Assembly (NCBI GenBank): GCA_032054765.1
Contig: DAMBSC010000010.1
Span: 62,001-126,000 of the forward strand
DNA: 64,000 bases
Source: DFXE01 sp032054765
GTDB taxonomy: Bacteria; Bacteroidota; Bacteroidia; Bacteroidales; Tannerellaceae
Direction of reading: 5' to 3'
Made by a program: the position numbers and the translations under genes. A model generated the notes under the pieces. That model saw only the letters and a program-made list of their open reading frames with translations. It made no database searches and had not been told where the DNA came from. This document shows positions 17,815 through 27,043 of the stretch, in pieces. Each line of letters begins with the position of its first letter. The first letter of the stretch is position 1.

Positions 17815-20800
17815 ATGAAAAAATGGTTTTGTTTATTTCTTTGGATGATACTGGCTACGATGGGGCAGGTCTATGCCTTGGAAAACAAGATACTTTTCAA
17901 CCGGTTGGATGTCAATAACGGGTTGTCATCCAATGAGGTTAGTTGTATTTATAAGGATACACAAGGGTTTATGTGGTTCGGGACAGGAGCCGGATTAGCC
18001 CGTTTCGATGGATATGAGTTTAAGACATTCCGCCATGAGGTAAACGGATCATTATTCTCCGAAGCATTCATTCTGAAACTGACGGAAACAAAGGACGGCA
18101 GACTCTGGATCACCTATCAGGATGACCGGATCAGTATTTTTGATCCCTATAAAAGGAGTTTCCAGACCGTAGCGGAATACTGCACTTCTATGAACCTTAG
18201 CAACTCTATCAATAGTGTCTTTCAGGATAAAGAATATAAGCTGTTGTTTGTCGACGACAACAACAAACTATGCAAATATGACTATACGACGGGTGAAACA
18301 AAATCTATCCAGACCGATCCCGAAGAAGGATTTGTATGTGATGTGGCAGAGAAGGGAAATGCTTTCTATCTGGTGTATAATTCGGGAACCATAGAAATTG
18401 TCGATCTCCTGCAACCGCAATCCCGCAGAAAGGAGGAGTATCTGAAACCATATTCTGACCTGAAAGGCTTTTATCTTTTTGTGGATAGCGACAACGAATT
18501 ATGGATATATATGCATCCGGACAACTACAGCGGGCTGTACCGTTATAATCCGGAAAAGAAAAAATGGACGCACTATTCAGGAAACTCCTCTATTCCCCTT
18601 TCTTCTTCCTTTATCCGCGACGTCGAAGAAGATGATGACGGCAACCTATGGATAGCAACCGATCACGGAGGTATAAATATCCTGGATAAAAAAAGGAATA
18701 CCGTTAACGTTATAAAGAGTGATCCGTTCGACCAGAAAAGTATCAGCCAGAACAGTGTGATCTGCCTCTACAAGGACGATACCGGAATTCTATGGGGTGG
18801 TACGTACAAAAACGGGATCAATTATTACCATAAAAGCATTATCAAGTTTGCAACCATCCGTTACCCGATATCCCTGGCCGAAGATGTCGGGATAAACGAC
18901 TGTAACAGTGTATATGAAGACAAGAAAGGAAACCTGTGGATCGGAACCAACGGAAAAGGCTTGCTCCACTATAACCGTTCGACAGGAGAATACCGGAGAT
19001 ACCAACACGATCCGTCGAACCCGTCCAGCCTGGTCAGTAATATTATTGTCTGCATGGACAGCGATAAAGACGGAAATCTCTGGATCGGAACCTATATGGG
19101 CGGATTGGATTGCTTCGACGGAAAAAAGTTCACACATTACAGATGTAGCGATTCAGGACTTTCCAATAACAGCATTTACAGCCTGTATGCAGATGATAAT
19201 GATAAACTTTGGATCGGAACCCTCGGAGGAGGATTGAACCGGCTCGACCTGAATACCCGGCAATGGAAGCATTATTCCTCTACCGATCCAACCAATCCAA
19301 TTCTGGCGGACATCGTATATTCCCTGTCCAGGGGAGGAAAGAACGAACTACTGGTCGGAACAGCTTCAGGACTTAATATACTGGATATGCAGACGGGTAA
19401 TGTCAGGACATTTACGGGTACGCGCGACGGTTCGACTCCTTTCCACGAGAAAGCGATCAATACAACTCATCTTGACAAACGGCAACTATTATGGATCGGG
19501 AGCAATAACGGCCTGAGCATTTACGATATAGTAAACGACCGCCTGTACGACCTGGATAAAACAAACGGGCTGCCCGACAATGATATTATGTCTATCATGC
19601 AGGACGATAATTATACGTTATGGCTCGGTTCCAAAAACGGTTTGCTGAAGATCACACCTGTCTACAATGAAAAAGACAGGAAGTACCACTTCGACTGCTC
19701 CGTTTATTACGAGAATGAAGGAGTACAGGGAAGGGTTTTTAACCGGAACAGTACATGCTATTTATCCTGTGGAGAAGTGATCTTTGGAGGAACCAACGGT
19801 TTGACGATATTCAACCCCTTGCAGATTGAGTATAACAGCTTCGTGCCTAAAGTAGTATTCTCCGACATCTATATACAAAACCAGGCGATCTGGCCGGGAA
19901 AACAATACAACGGCAAAACCGTACTGGACGAAGACATAAGCTACACAAAGAAACTTTCATTGGAATACGAAGACCGCAGCTTTACACTGAATATATCCGC
20001 CCTCAACTATTTTCTTCCCGAAAAAAACAAGTTCTCCTTTATAATGGAAGGCTTTGACAAAGCCTGGACGACAGTAGATGCCGGCAACCGGAATATCACA
20101 TACACGAACCTGCCTTCGGGAGACTATACATTCCAGGTAAGAGCCGTGAATAACGACGGTGTATGGAGTGTCAATCCTGTGGAATTGCAAATACGGGTAG
20201 AACCTCCATTCTGGGCTACCACCTGGGCAATCGCCTTTTATGTCTTATTAAGTATCCTGCTTATTTACGGCATTATAAAAACCATATTGCGTTACCAGAA
20301 ACGGAAATTTGAGAAAGAACAGGAACAGATCGCCGTCAAACGCCTGCATGAAATGGACGAAATGAAGTTGCGCTTCTTTACCAATGTGAGCCATGAATTC
20401 CGTACCCCGCTGACACTGATCATCGCCCCTTTGGAGAAACTGATCAAAGGAGAGAACAATTCCGACAATAAAAAAATATTACAACTGATACAGGAGAATG
20501 CACAACAACTGTTATCTCTCGTAAACCAGTTGCTCGATTTCCGTAAGATCGACGTACAAGGAGTCAAGCTGCTCCTTTCCTCCGGTGATATTGTTTTGTT
20601 TGTCCGTAACATTACCCACACATTCAAGGAACTTTCCGAGCAAAAGAATATCCGTTTCACGTTCTCTACCTCTTTACCTTCTATAACCATGCGGTTTGAT
20701 ACCGATAAAATATTCAAGATCGTATCCAACCTGCTGAGCAATGCTTTCAAATTCACTCCCGAGGGAGGAGAAATATCCGTCACGCTCCATCTGCAACAAG

Positions 20801-21903
20801 AAGAAAAAAGCAACTACCTCCTGATACAGGTAACGGATACCGGAATAGGCATTGAAGAAGATAAATGCGAACTGATATTCAACCGCTTTTATCAGGTTCC
20901 CTCCGAAAATGAAGCCTCTTCGGTAACAGGAACAGGAATAGGACTACATATCTGCCGGGAGTTTGTCAAGCTACACGACGGAACGATCTCCGTAGAAAGC
21001 AAGCCGGGTAAGGGAAGTACGTTCACCGTATCTCTCCCGCTCGCCCTGTCGGAAACGGAAGAAGTGATTTCCGCTCCGGAAATAATCAATGAAACCGGAC
21101 CCGAAGAAGTTATCCAACCTCAGGAACGAACCGAAAAACCCCTGTTGCTTGGCGTAGATGATAATGCCAAGTTCCGCGAATTTATGAAGCTAAGCCTGAA
21201 AGACTCCTACGATATCCTTATGGCCGCAGACGGCGAAGAAGCCTGGACAATTATCCTGGATAAGCTGCCCGACATGATCATCAGCGATGTTATGATGCCC
21301 GTAACCGACGGTATTACCCTTTGTAAACGTATCAAACAAGATATCCGCACCTCCCATATCCCTGTTATCCTGCTGACGGCAAAATCGGCAGAAGCCAGTA
21401 AGATCATCGGTCTGGAAGCCGGAGCCGACGATTACATTGGCAAACCTTTCAACATGGAGATGTTATTGTTAAAGATCAACCACCTGATCGAACTCCGCAA
21501 CCGCATGCAGCAAAAGTTCATGCAACCCTCTAAAGGCGGCATTCAACTCACCGATATACATATCAGTTCGCTGGATGAAGAACTTATGAAAAAATCAATC
21601 ACGTTTATCGAAGAACACCTTGCCGACCCTGAACTCTCCGTCGAGTGGCTGAGTCGCGAAATGGGAATGAGCCGTGCCAACTTCTACAAAAAGACATCCT
21701 CCATAACCGGTAAAACCCCGGTAGAGCTGATCCGCACCATTCGTCTGAAAAGAGCTGCCTTGCTACTAGAAAAAAGCCAGCTCCGTGTCAACGAAGTGGC
21801 TTTTCAAGTCGGTTTCAACGACAATAAACTCTTCCGCAAGTATTTTAAAGATGAGTTTGGCTGTTTACCCTCAGATTATGTAAGCCGGAAAAAAGAAGAA
21901 TAG
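17815..21903 (+). CDS. hybrid two-component system regulator (HTCS), PUL 1
   Basis: One-protein sensor and transcription factor of 1362 aa that senses glycan breakdown products in the periplasm and activates its PUL. Order: signal peptide (MKKWFCLFLWMILATMGQVYA); about 14 Reg_prop propeller repeats (residues 25-700, e.g. GNLWIGTNGKGLLHYN); Y_Y_Y domain (to about 795); one membrane helix (TTWAIAFYVLLSILLIYGIIKTI); HisKA with phospho-His860 in NVSHEFRTPLT; HATPase (DTGIGIEEDK, GTGIGLHI); receiver with phospho-Asp1158 in IISDVMMP; AraC-type HTH at the C-terminus. Placed just after GH9, it presumably controls the upstream GH3-GH9 genes. It looks fully intact although its SusC and GH9 targets are broken. 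Confidence 0.95.
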   Translation: MKKWFCLFLWMILATMGQVYALENKILFNRLDVNNGLSSNEVSCIYKDTQGFMWFGTGAGLARFDGYEFKTFRHEVNGSLFSEAFILKLTETKDGRLWITYQDDRISIFDPYKRSFQTVAEYCTSMNLSNSINSVFQDKEYKLLFVDDNNKLCKYDYTTGETKSIQTDPEEGFVCDVAEKGNAFYLVYNSGTIEIVDLLQPQSRRKEEYLKPYSDLKGFYLFVDSDNELWIYMHPDNYSGLYRYNPEKKKWTHYSGNSSIPLSSSFIRDVEEDDDGNLWIATDHGGINILDKKRNTVNVIKSDPFDQKSISQNSVICLYKDDTGILWGGTYKNGINYYHKSIIKFATIRYPISLAEDVGINDCNSVYEDKKGNLWIGTNGKGLLHYNRSTGEYRRYQHDPSNPSSLVSNIIVCMDSDKDGNLWIGTYMGGLDCFDGKKFTHYRCSDSGLSNNSIYSLYADDNDKLWIGTLGGGLNRLDLNTRQWKHYSSTDPTNPILADIVYSLSRGGKNELLVGTASGLNILDMQTGNVRTFTGTRDGSTPFHEKAINTTHLDKRQLLWIGSNNGLSIYDIVNDRLYDLDKTNGLPDNDIMSIMQDDNYTLWLGSKNGLLKITPVYNEKDRKYHFDCSVYYENEGVQGRVFNRNSTCYLSCGEVIFGGTNGLTIFNPLQIEYNSFVPKVVFSDIYIQNQAIWPGKQYNGKTVLDEDISYTKKLSLEYEDRSFTLNISALNYFLPEKNKFSFIMEGFDKAWTTVDAGNRNITYTNLPSGDYTFQVRAVNNDGVWSVNPVELQIRVEPPFWATTWAIAFYVLLSILLIYGIIKTILRYQKRKFEKEQEQIAVKRLHEMDEMKLRFFTNVSHEFRTPLTLIIAPLEKLIKGENNSDNKKILQLIQENAQQLLSLVNQLLDFRKIDVQGVKLLLSSGDIVLFVRNITHTFKELSEQKNIRFTFSTSLPSITMRFDTDKIFKIVSNLLSNAFKFTPEGGEISVTLHLQQEEKSNYLLIQVTDTGIGIEEDKCELIFNRFYQVPSENEASSVTGTGIGLHICREFVKLHDGTISVESKPGKGSTFTVSLPLALSETEEVISAPEIINETGPEEVIQPQERTEKPLLLGVDDNAKFREFMKLSLKDSYDILMAADGEEAWTIILDKLPDMIISDVMMPVTDGITLCKRIKQDIRTSHIPVILLTAKSAEASKIIGLEAGADDYIGKPFNMEMLLLKINHLIELRNRMQQKFMQPSKGGIQLTDIHISSLDEELMKKSITFIEEHLADPELSVEWLSREMGMSRANFYKKTSSITGKTPVELIRTIRLKRAALLLEKSQLRVNEVAFQVGFNDNKLFRKYFKDEFGCLPSDYVSRKKEE

Positions 21904-22268
21904 AAGCACCTTGTATGATCTTCCGGCTTAAGCAAATGATTGTCCCCTATCTTTTGATCAATTGATCAATTGCAGTCTGCTTTAGCAGACTGATAATGAT
22001 ATCTGGATATATAAATGGCTTTAGCCAAAAGATTTAGTTTGGCTAAAGCCATTTATATAGATCTACATTTTTATTATCATCATTTTTATCAGTCAGTTAA
22101 AATTGACTGCAATCGATAGATCAACAATTAAACAATCAAAGAGGCAATATGCAGATGACCAATAAAAATAATGATTATCTGCTATTCTCCCTCCCCATCA
22201 ATAGCAGTCAGTTTTAACTGACTGACCATAATAGATGATTAGAGATTGTTTTTTTTCAATTGGTAGCC
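21904..22268. other. convergent intergenic region with palindromes
   Basis: Lies between the 3' ends of the HTCS and a - strand gene. It contains nested palindromic element copy 6 (21965-22117) and a CAGTC hairpin at about 22203-22222, plausible bidirectional 3'-end structures. Confidence 0.7.
21965..22117. repeat. nested palindromic element, copy 6 (153 bp)
   Basis: The left hairpin is CAGTCTGCT-TT-AGCAGACTG (21973-21992), a perfectly paired stem variant. The centre is TGGCTTTAGCCA...TTGGCTAAAGCCA; the right end is CAGTCAGTTAAAATTGACTG. Confidence 0.85.
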
Positions 22269-23921
22269 TCATTTTTCTTTCAAATTAGGTTTAAAAGTAG
22301 ACAGTACCTTCTTCCCCGAGTAAATAGTTACAATAACCTCTTCATCAGCCGCTTCAACGGTTTTAGCTGGCAATGTCAACTCCCTCTTCTCATAAGGTTG
22401 CAATGCCGGAACTTTACCAGAGGCGATAGTGGTCTTTTTCCCGTTTCTGATATATTCCACTTTCAATGAGGCTTCGCCGGAGGCTGTTTGTCCGAAGTTT
22501 TCTACTTCAACTGTGCAGTTCCAACCTTTATCCGTCTGACTGAAAGAGGGGGAACAGGCGGAGAGTACCGGTTCGATATAATCGATATACGGCAGGCGGG
22601 CATAACCGTAGAGCATTTTTCCGCTTTTATATTTGCCGATCAGCTTGGGCGCGAATTCCTCCTCTGTGATTCCGTTTCCTTTACCATTGAAAACAACGAT
22701 CAGGTCTTTGCCGTCGTTCTCGGTTTTCAATACGGTGCATCCCCGTCCGTAGTTCACTTCTTCCGAAGCTCCGAAACGTAAGGAAGCAAGATCGATATCG
22801 GTTTGCGGATTAAAACCGTCTTCCGCCTGTATCTTTACACGGATTTGCTTTGTTGCGGCAGTGATGGGTTTATTGTCCAAAATAGTCAGCAAGACACCCG
22901 GATTCAGGGGAATACCTATGTTTTTGGAACTGTGGTTGTCATACGGTTTATCTTCGTGTTTCAAGGTGTCGATCACGGCGAAGTTTGCCTGAATAGCACG
23001 CCCGTAACTATCCTGATACATCTTGATACGTTCGTACTTGAACCAGTTTTCTACCCGTCCATCTTCATGCACGGCTATTCCCGGCGCATAGGCTTCACCC
23101 GGATCGACTACCCACCGGATTCCGTCTTTCGAACGGAGGTAGAAGGCGATACGTCCCAGCCAGTCGTTCACAATCATGTGGTACTGGACGTGGTCTTTCC
23201 ATATTACCGGGTCTTCGAACTCTCCGGCAACGTCCGGATAAACACGTCTGTCGGTGATCTGGTTGTACTCGGAAAGCCCGTCACGACTGATCCAGATACC
23301 GCCGCCACGGCAAACCATTACAAACGAGCCGTCTTCGCGCCGGGCAAAAGAGAGGTTTGATAACCCTTCGATGATCTTTCGGTCGCGGGGATTGAAGTCG
23401 AATTTGCCGTATTCCCATTTGCCGTTAATATCGTCGGTTACATACCGTCCGTCGATCATATAGAGCACATACCGACCGTCTTTCAGCCGGAAGACTTCGG
23501 GATTGTGTCCCTTGCCGATTATATTCCGGGGGATAAAAGGCCCGGTCAGGTTATCGGAAACGGCATTGAATACCAGCGAATTCGACCACTCCATGTGCCC
23601 TTTGGGTGAATTCTCCAGCCAGCCGCATACGAAAAGGTGGTATTTACCGTCTTCGCCTTTCTTGATATTTCCTCCCCAGTACGACCAGATGCGGTCTTCA
23701 ATCCCGTTATCGGTATAGCGGGGAATGGTATTGGCTGCTCCCCAGGTATCGGATGACAGGACTTTTCCTTTCATCGGCAGGAAACGGTCTATAAACCGCC
23801 CGCCATCGACTAACTGATCCCACTCAGCCGGACGTTCACGCTCGGTGACTTGTGAGAAACTGCTCTGGCATACCATCCATATTATGACCAGAAATTTGAG
23901 TTTGAATATATTCTTTCTCAT
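22269..23921 (-). CDS. five-bladed beta-propeller glycosidase-like secreted protein
   Basis: A 550-aa protein from the ATG at 23921, chosen because the signal peptide (MRKNIFKLKFLVIIWMVCQSSFSQ) starts there; an upstream ATG at 23984 would overlap the fucosidase gene. Repeated propeller-blade motifs (EDGKYHLFVCGW, GHNPEVFRLKDGRYVLYMIDG, GEFEDPVIWKDHVQYHMIVND) resemble the GH43/GH117-like five-bladed clan. A C-terminal beta-sandwich of CARDB type (CTVEVENFGQTASGEASLKVEY) follows. Candidate acidic catalytic residues are the Glu in GHNPEVF and the Glu-Asp in GEFEDPVIW. Substrate unknown; its place after the GH29 fucosidase suggests a related fucose- or galactose-containing chain. Probably cotranscribed with the fucosidase (52-nt gap holding a hairpin). 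Confidence 0.7.
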   Translation of the reverse strand: MRKNIFKLKFLVIIWMVCQSSFSQVTERERPAEWDQLVDGGRFIDRFLPMKGKVLSSDTWGAANTIPRYTDNGIEDRIWSYWGGNIKKGEDGKYHLFVCGWLENSPKGHMEWSNSLVFNAVSDNLTGPFIPRNIIGKGHNPEVFRLKDGRYVLYMIDGRYVTDDINGKWEYGKFDFNPRDRKIIEGLSNLSFARREDGSFVMVCRGGGIWISRDGLSEYNQITDRRVYPDVAGEFEDPVIWKDHVQYHMIVNDWLGRIAFYLRSKDGIRWVVDPGEAYAPGIAVHEDGRVENWFKYERIKMYQDSYGRAIQANFAVIDTLKHEDKPYDNHSSKNIGIPLNPGVLLTILDNKPITAATKQIRVKIQAEDGFNPQTDIDLASLRFGASEEVNYGRGCTVLKTENDGKDLIVVFNGKGNGITEEEFAPKLIGKYKSGKMLYGYARLPYIDYIEPVLSACSPSFSQTDKGWNCTVEVENFGQTASGEASLKVEYIRNGKKTTIASGKVPALQPYEKRELTLPAKTVEAADEEVIVTIYSGKKVLSTFKPNLKEK

Positions 23922-23932
23922 TGCTATCTTGT

Positions 23933-23953
23933 CCGTCGGTTGAAAACCGACGG
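23933..23953. repeat. GC-rich stem variant of the intergenic hairpin
   Basis: CCGTCGGTT-GAA-AACCGACGG has perfect 9-bp arms, and one base further is CAA, like the GCAA edge of CAGTC hairpins. It lies between the GH29 stop and the propeller-protein start, and has no U tract. Confidence 0.7.
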
Positions 23954-23973
23954 CAACTGATATTAACTCTTTT

Positions 23974-25515
23974 TTATGCACCATGTTTCATTACTTCGTT
24001 TACGGCCTCCGATTTGAGGTGTTCGCCTACTTTTTTGTCGAAAGTTATTTTGAATGAATAGGCGTATCCGCAGGGTCTGTCTTTGGGGAAGGATATTTTT
24101 AATCCGTCTTTTGTTTGTTCCCAGGTTATTTTTTCGTCTGAGCCTAACAGGGAGACGTTCAATATCTTTGCATCGGCGATGGCATTGGCATCCAGCGATT
24201 TGATCAACAGGTTGGTGTCCCAGTTGAGGGCGATGGCATAGAAGTCGTTTCCTTTTGTGGTGAAGCGGATATCACGTGCGGTATAAGCGGTAGCTTCGTT
24301 GTCGGTAAACGAGCCTTTTGTAGGTTCGGCATCGCCTTCGCCGAATTTCTTCCAGCAACGTGTTCCGTAGATAGCTTCCCCGTTCACATCGAGCCATTTC
24401 CCGATTGATAATAAAACGTCTTTTTGCTCATCTGTGATCGTTCCGTCGGCACGTGGACCGATATTCAGCAGCAGGTTTCCGTTTTTGCTTACGATATCGA
24501 TCAGGTCGTGTACGATCTGTTCGGGTGTCTTGTTTTCCTCGCCGTCTATATACGACCATGATCTTTTACCTACCGATGTATCGGTCTGCCAGGGGAACTG
24601 CATCATTTTTTCCGATTTGCCACGCTCCATGTCCCATACATGTACATTGGTGGGGTAGCCTTGTTTGGTATTTACCACTACATCTTCTCCCCAGTCGAGG
24701 GCATTGTTGTAGTAGTACGCCATGAATTTGTTGAAATAAGGCATCAATACCGGATTGTTCACCGTCCAGTCGAACCATATCAGTTTAGGTTCGTATTTAT
24801 TTACCAACTCATAGGTGTGTGTAAGCCATTCGCGTGCGAAATCTTCCGTGTACTTTTCCGACTCGTAACGCCTTCCGTAAAGGGAAATATTCATATCCTG
24901 CACATCGGAAGGAAATTCCATCCCGCCGTTGAAGAACCAGGCATTTTCAGCCCTGTGGGTGGAAAGACCGAAGACAAGCCCCTGTTTTTCCAGCGCATCT
25001 TTCAATAATTGGATAATGTCTTTTTCAGGCCCCATCCTGGCGGCGTTCCATTCGTTCAGTTCGCTGTCGTACATGGAGAAACCATCGTGATGCTCCGCTA
25101 CCGGGACAACATACTTGGCGCCCGACTTCTTGAATATGTCCGCCCATTCTTCGGCATTGAACTTCTCTGCCTTGAACATCGGGATAAAATCTTTATAGCC
25201 GAATTTATCCTGCGGCCCCCACGTTTCGATATGGTGCAGATAGGCTGCATGGTCTTTCTGGTACATATTACGGGCATACCATTCGCTGTCGAATGCCGGC
25301 ACAGCATAAGCTCCCCAATGGATAAATATTCCGAACTTGGCGTCTACAAACCACTGCGGAAACATATAATTCCGGGCGATGTTCTCCCAATTATCCTGAA
25401 ATACTTCTGTTCCCGCAGGCGATGCCACGGAATCGATGTTATACTTCTTTTTGTCCGTCTGCTGGCACGAGGCAAGCGCAAGGACAGCTAATACTATAAA
25501 TACATTCTTTTTCAT
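23974..25515 (-). CDS. GH29 alpha-L-fucosidase (lipoprotein)
   Basis: Retaining exo-alpha-L-fucosidase of 513 aa, probably anchored to a membrane as a lipoprotein (signal VLAVLALASC, Cys17). GH29 marks: WFVDAKFGIFIHWGAYAVPAF, EHHDGFSMYDS, and the nucleophile Asp249 in LIWFDW. GNLLLNIGPRADG belongs to the end of the barrel, and a C-terminal beta-sandwich follows. It would release L-fucose from host or plant glycans, such as fucosylated xyloglucan side chains, to feed the catabolic genes upstream on the same strand. Repeats occupy the 270 nt before it; no clear -7 element was found in the short AT-rich leader. Confidence 0.95.
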   Translation of the reverse strand: MKKNVFIVLAVLALASCQQTDKKKYNIDSVASPAGTEVFQDNWENIARNYMFPQWFVDAKFGIFIHWGAYAVPAFDSEWYARNMYQKDHAAYLHHIETWGPQDKFGYKDFIPMFKAEKFNAEEWADIFKKSGAKYVVPVAEHHDGFSMYDSELNEWNAARMGPEKDIIQLLKDALEKQGLVFGLSTHRAENAWFFNGGMEFPSDVQDMNISLYGRRYESEKYTEDFAREWLTHTYELVNKYEPKLIWFDWTVNNPVLMPYFNKFMAYYYNNALDWGEDVVVNTKQGYPTNVHVWDMERGKSEKMMQFPWQTDTSVGKRSWSYIDGEENKTPEQIVHDLIDIVSKNGNLLLNIGPRADGTITDEQKDVLLSIGKWLDVNGEAIYGTRCWKKFGEGDAEPTKGSFTDNEATAYTARDIRFTTKGNDFYAIALNWDTNLLIKSLDANAIADAKILNVSLLGSDEKITWEQTKDGLKISFPKDRPCGYAYSFKITFDKKVGEHLKSEAVNEVMKHGA

Positions 25516-25786
25516 AAGTATATAATTTTATTGTTATATGTTGTTGTTTGTATTTTGTTTATTTATCAATTCCAGTCTGCTTTAGCTGACTGACCTATCA
25601 CTTGCAGTCAGTTTTAACTGACTGAAAATTAATGCAATCTATATAGATGGCTTTAGCCGAATAATTTAGTTTGGCTAAAGCCAAAAACAAATAATCTATC
25701 TTTATTATTTTCATCATTCAGCATCATTCAGTTATCAGTCAGTTTCAACTGACTGCAAGTGATAGATCCAGATAATCATATTTATT
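25516..25786. other. intergenic region with palindromes (fucosidase upstream)
   Basis: Holds a CAGTC-type hairpin (25573-25592) and nested palindromic element copy 7. The only plain sequence is about 45 nt next to the fucosidase start. Confidence 0.7.
25597..25763. repeat. nested palindromic element, copy 7 (167 bp)
   Basis: Ends are ATCACTTGCAGTCAGTTTT and ACTGACTGCAAGTGAT, true terminal inverted repeats. The centre is TGGCTTTAGCCGAA...TTGGCTAAAGCCA. Confidence 0.85.
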
Positions 25787-26173
25787 TTATTCATACAGAT
25801 GAAATATCCTATCCATCTGTTGCCATTTTTCGGAGGAGGAGGCTTTCGGGTCGGCCAACTGGAAAATAGACATGTATTCTTCCCACTCCGCCTGGCGGGG
25901 TAGTCCGGCAAGCTTTTCGAAAGCGGCATCCCATTCAAAATCCAAAGGAGTTTCCACAATCATAAAAAGCCTTGTACCCAACAGGTAAATCTCCATTTCG
26001 AGGATGCCTACCGAGCGGATGCCTTCATTTATCTCAGGCCAGTGATGCGCTTCGCTGTGCCGTTTCACATACTCGGCAATCAATTCAGGATCATCTTTCA
26101 GATCCAATGTCTGGCAGTACCGTTTCGTTGGAACTGCATACGTTTTTTGCTTATAACCTTCTATTCGTTTCAT
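25787..26173 (-). CDS. L-fucose/L-rhamnose-type mutarotase (COG3254)
   Basis: Small 128-aa cytoplasmic enzyme interconverting alpha and beta sugar anomers. The family signature is visible: RYCQTLDLKDDPELIAEYVKRH, then HHWPEI, GIRSVGILEMEIYLLGTRLFMIVE and WEEYMSIFQ. The family was named for L-rhamnose mutarotase (RhaM), but with a fucosidase on one side and a FucP-type permease on the other, L-fucose is the likelier substrate here. Full family length. It is isolated from both neighbours by several hundred nt of repeats, so it may be transcribed alone; an AT-rich hairpin cluster sits 40 nt upstream of its start. Confidence 0.88.
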   Translation of the reverse strand: MKRIEGYKQKTYAVPTKRYCQTLDLKDDPELIAEYVKRHSEAHHWPEINEGIRSVGILEMEIYLLGTRLFMIVETPLDFEWDAAFEKLAGLPRQAEWEEYMSIFQLADPKASSSEKWQQMDRIFHLYE

Positions 26174-26212
26174 ATAGATATTTTTTAATTATATACAATA
26201 AGTATTGTCCTC

Positions 26213-26304
26213 GCCGAAAAAGTAGCTATAGTTTTCACCAAAAGATGCCATACTTTTTTCAAAAAGTATTAATACTTTTCAGAAAAACTATGCATACTTT
26301 AAAA
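26213..26304. repeat. AT-rich GATGCCATA / TATGGCATC hairpin cluster, copy 3
   Basis: AAAGATGCCATACTTTTTTC, AAAAAGTATTAATACTTTTC, then AAAAACTATGCATACTTT. It lies upstream of the mutarotase start. Confidence 0.7.
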
Positions 26305-26591
26305 GGGCCAATTGCAAAACATTGAAAATCAGTTTTATAACATTTCCTCCATTCCATGATTCTAAATTCACCAAAAGATACAATAACTACATAGTTTAAA
26401 CAGACTATTCATTCAAATGATTATCCATCATTCAGTATCAGTCAGTTAAAACTGACTGCAATTGATATTTAGTATCCATTTATCTGTCATTCTGATAATT
26501 ATATATCTTTTTTTAAATTGATTATCTATTATTTTTCTCCTTTCTTACTATCAATTGCTTTATGATGATATCAATTGGCCGGGGCCGATTT

Positions 26592-26740
26592 ATCAATTGC
26601 AGTCAGTTTTAACTGACTGAAACTGATTAGGGATTGCTCTCAGATTTTGGCTTTAGCCAAACTAAATCATTCGGCTAAAGCCAAAAGAGAGAGGTGTATG
26701 CCTCTTTTTTGTCAGTCAGTTAAAACTGACTGCAAGTGAT
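26592..26740. repeat. nested palindromic element, copy 8 (149 bp)
   Basis: ATCAATTGCAGTCAGTTTT...AAAACTGACTGCAAGTGAT, with the central TTTTGGCTTTAGCC/GGCTAAAGCCAAAA. The linker on either side is the reverse complement of the linker near 14 kb. Confidence 0.85.
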
Positions 26741-26865
26741 ATTTAGTTTTCATGTATCTGTCATTCTGATAATTATATATCTTTTTTTAAATTGATTTTA
26801 TTTATAATTGTTCTCCTTTCTTACTATCAATTGCTTTATGATGATATCAATTGGCCGGGGCCGAT

Positions 26866-26965
26866 NNNNNNNNNNNNNNNNNNNNNNNNNNNNNNNNNNN
26901 NNNNNNNNNNNNNNNNNNNNNNNNNNNNNNNNNNNNNNNNNNNNNNNNNNNNNNNNNNNNNNNNN
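26866..26965. other. assembly gap (100 N)
   Basis: Exactly 100 N. The 40 nt before it (26826-26865) and after it (26966-27005) are identical, so the true sequence is probably a repeat array of unknown length. Confidence 0.98.
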
Positions 26966-27043
26966 ATCAATTGCTTTATGATGATATCAATTGGCCGGGG
27001 CCGATTTATCAATTGCAGTCTGCTTTAGCTGACTGATATTTTA

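Larger units (their letters stand above)
26174..27043. other. repeat-filled region with assembly gap
   Basis: Contains an AT-rich hairpin cluster (26213-26304), a solo CAGTC hairpin (about 26440-26466), inverted linker copies (about 26467-26591 and 26741-26865), nested element copy 8, the 100-N gap and a final CAGTCTGCTTTAGCTGACTG hairpin. No gene is supported. Confidence 0.8.

Noticed and set aside
25787..26173. L-rhamnose catabolic gene
   Set aside because: The family name suggests rhamnose, but GH29 and FucP on either side make L-fucose more likely; no rhamnose isomerase or kinase gene is near.
26792..27036. Reading frames across the N gap
   Set aside because: They consist of repeat sequence and unknown bases; nothing supports a gene.
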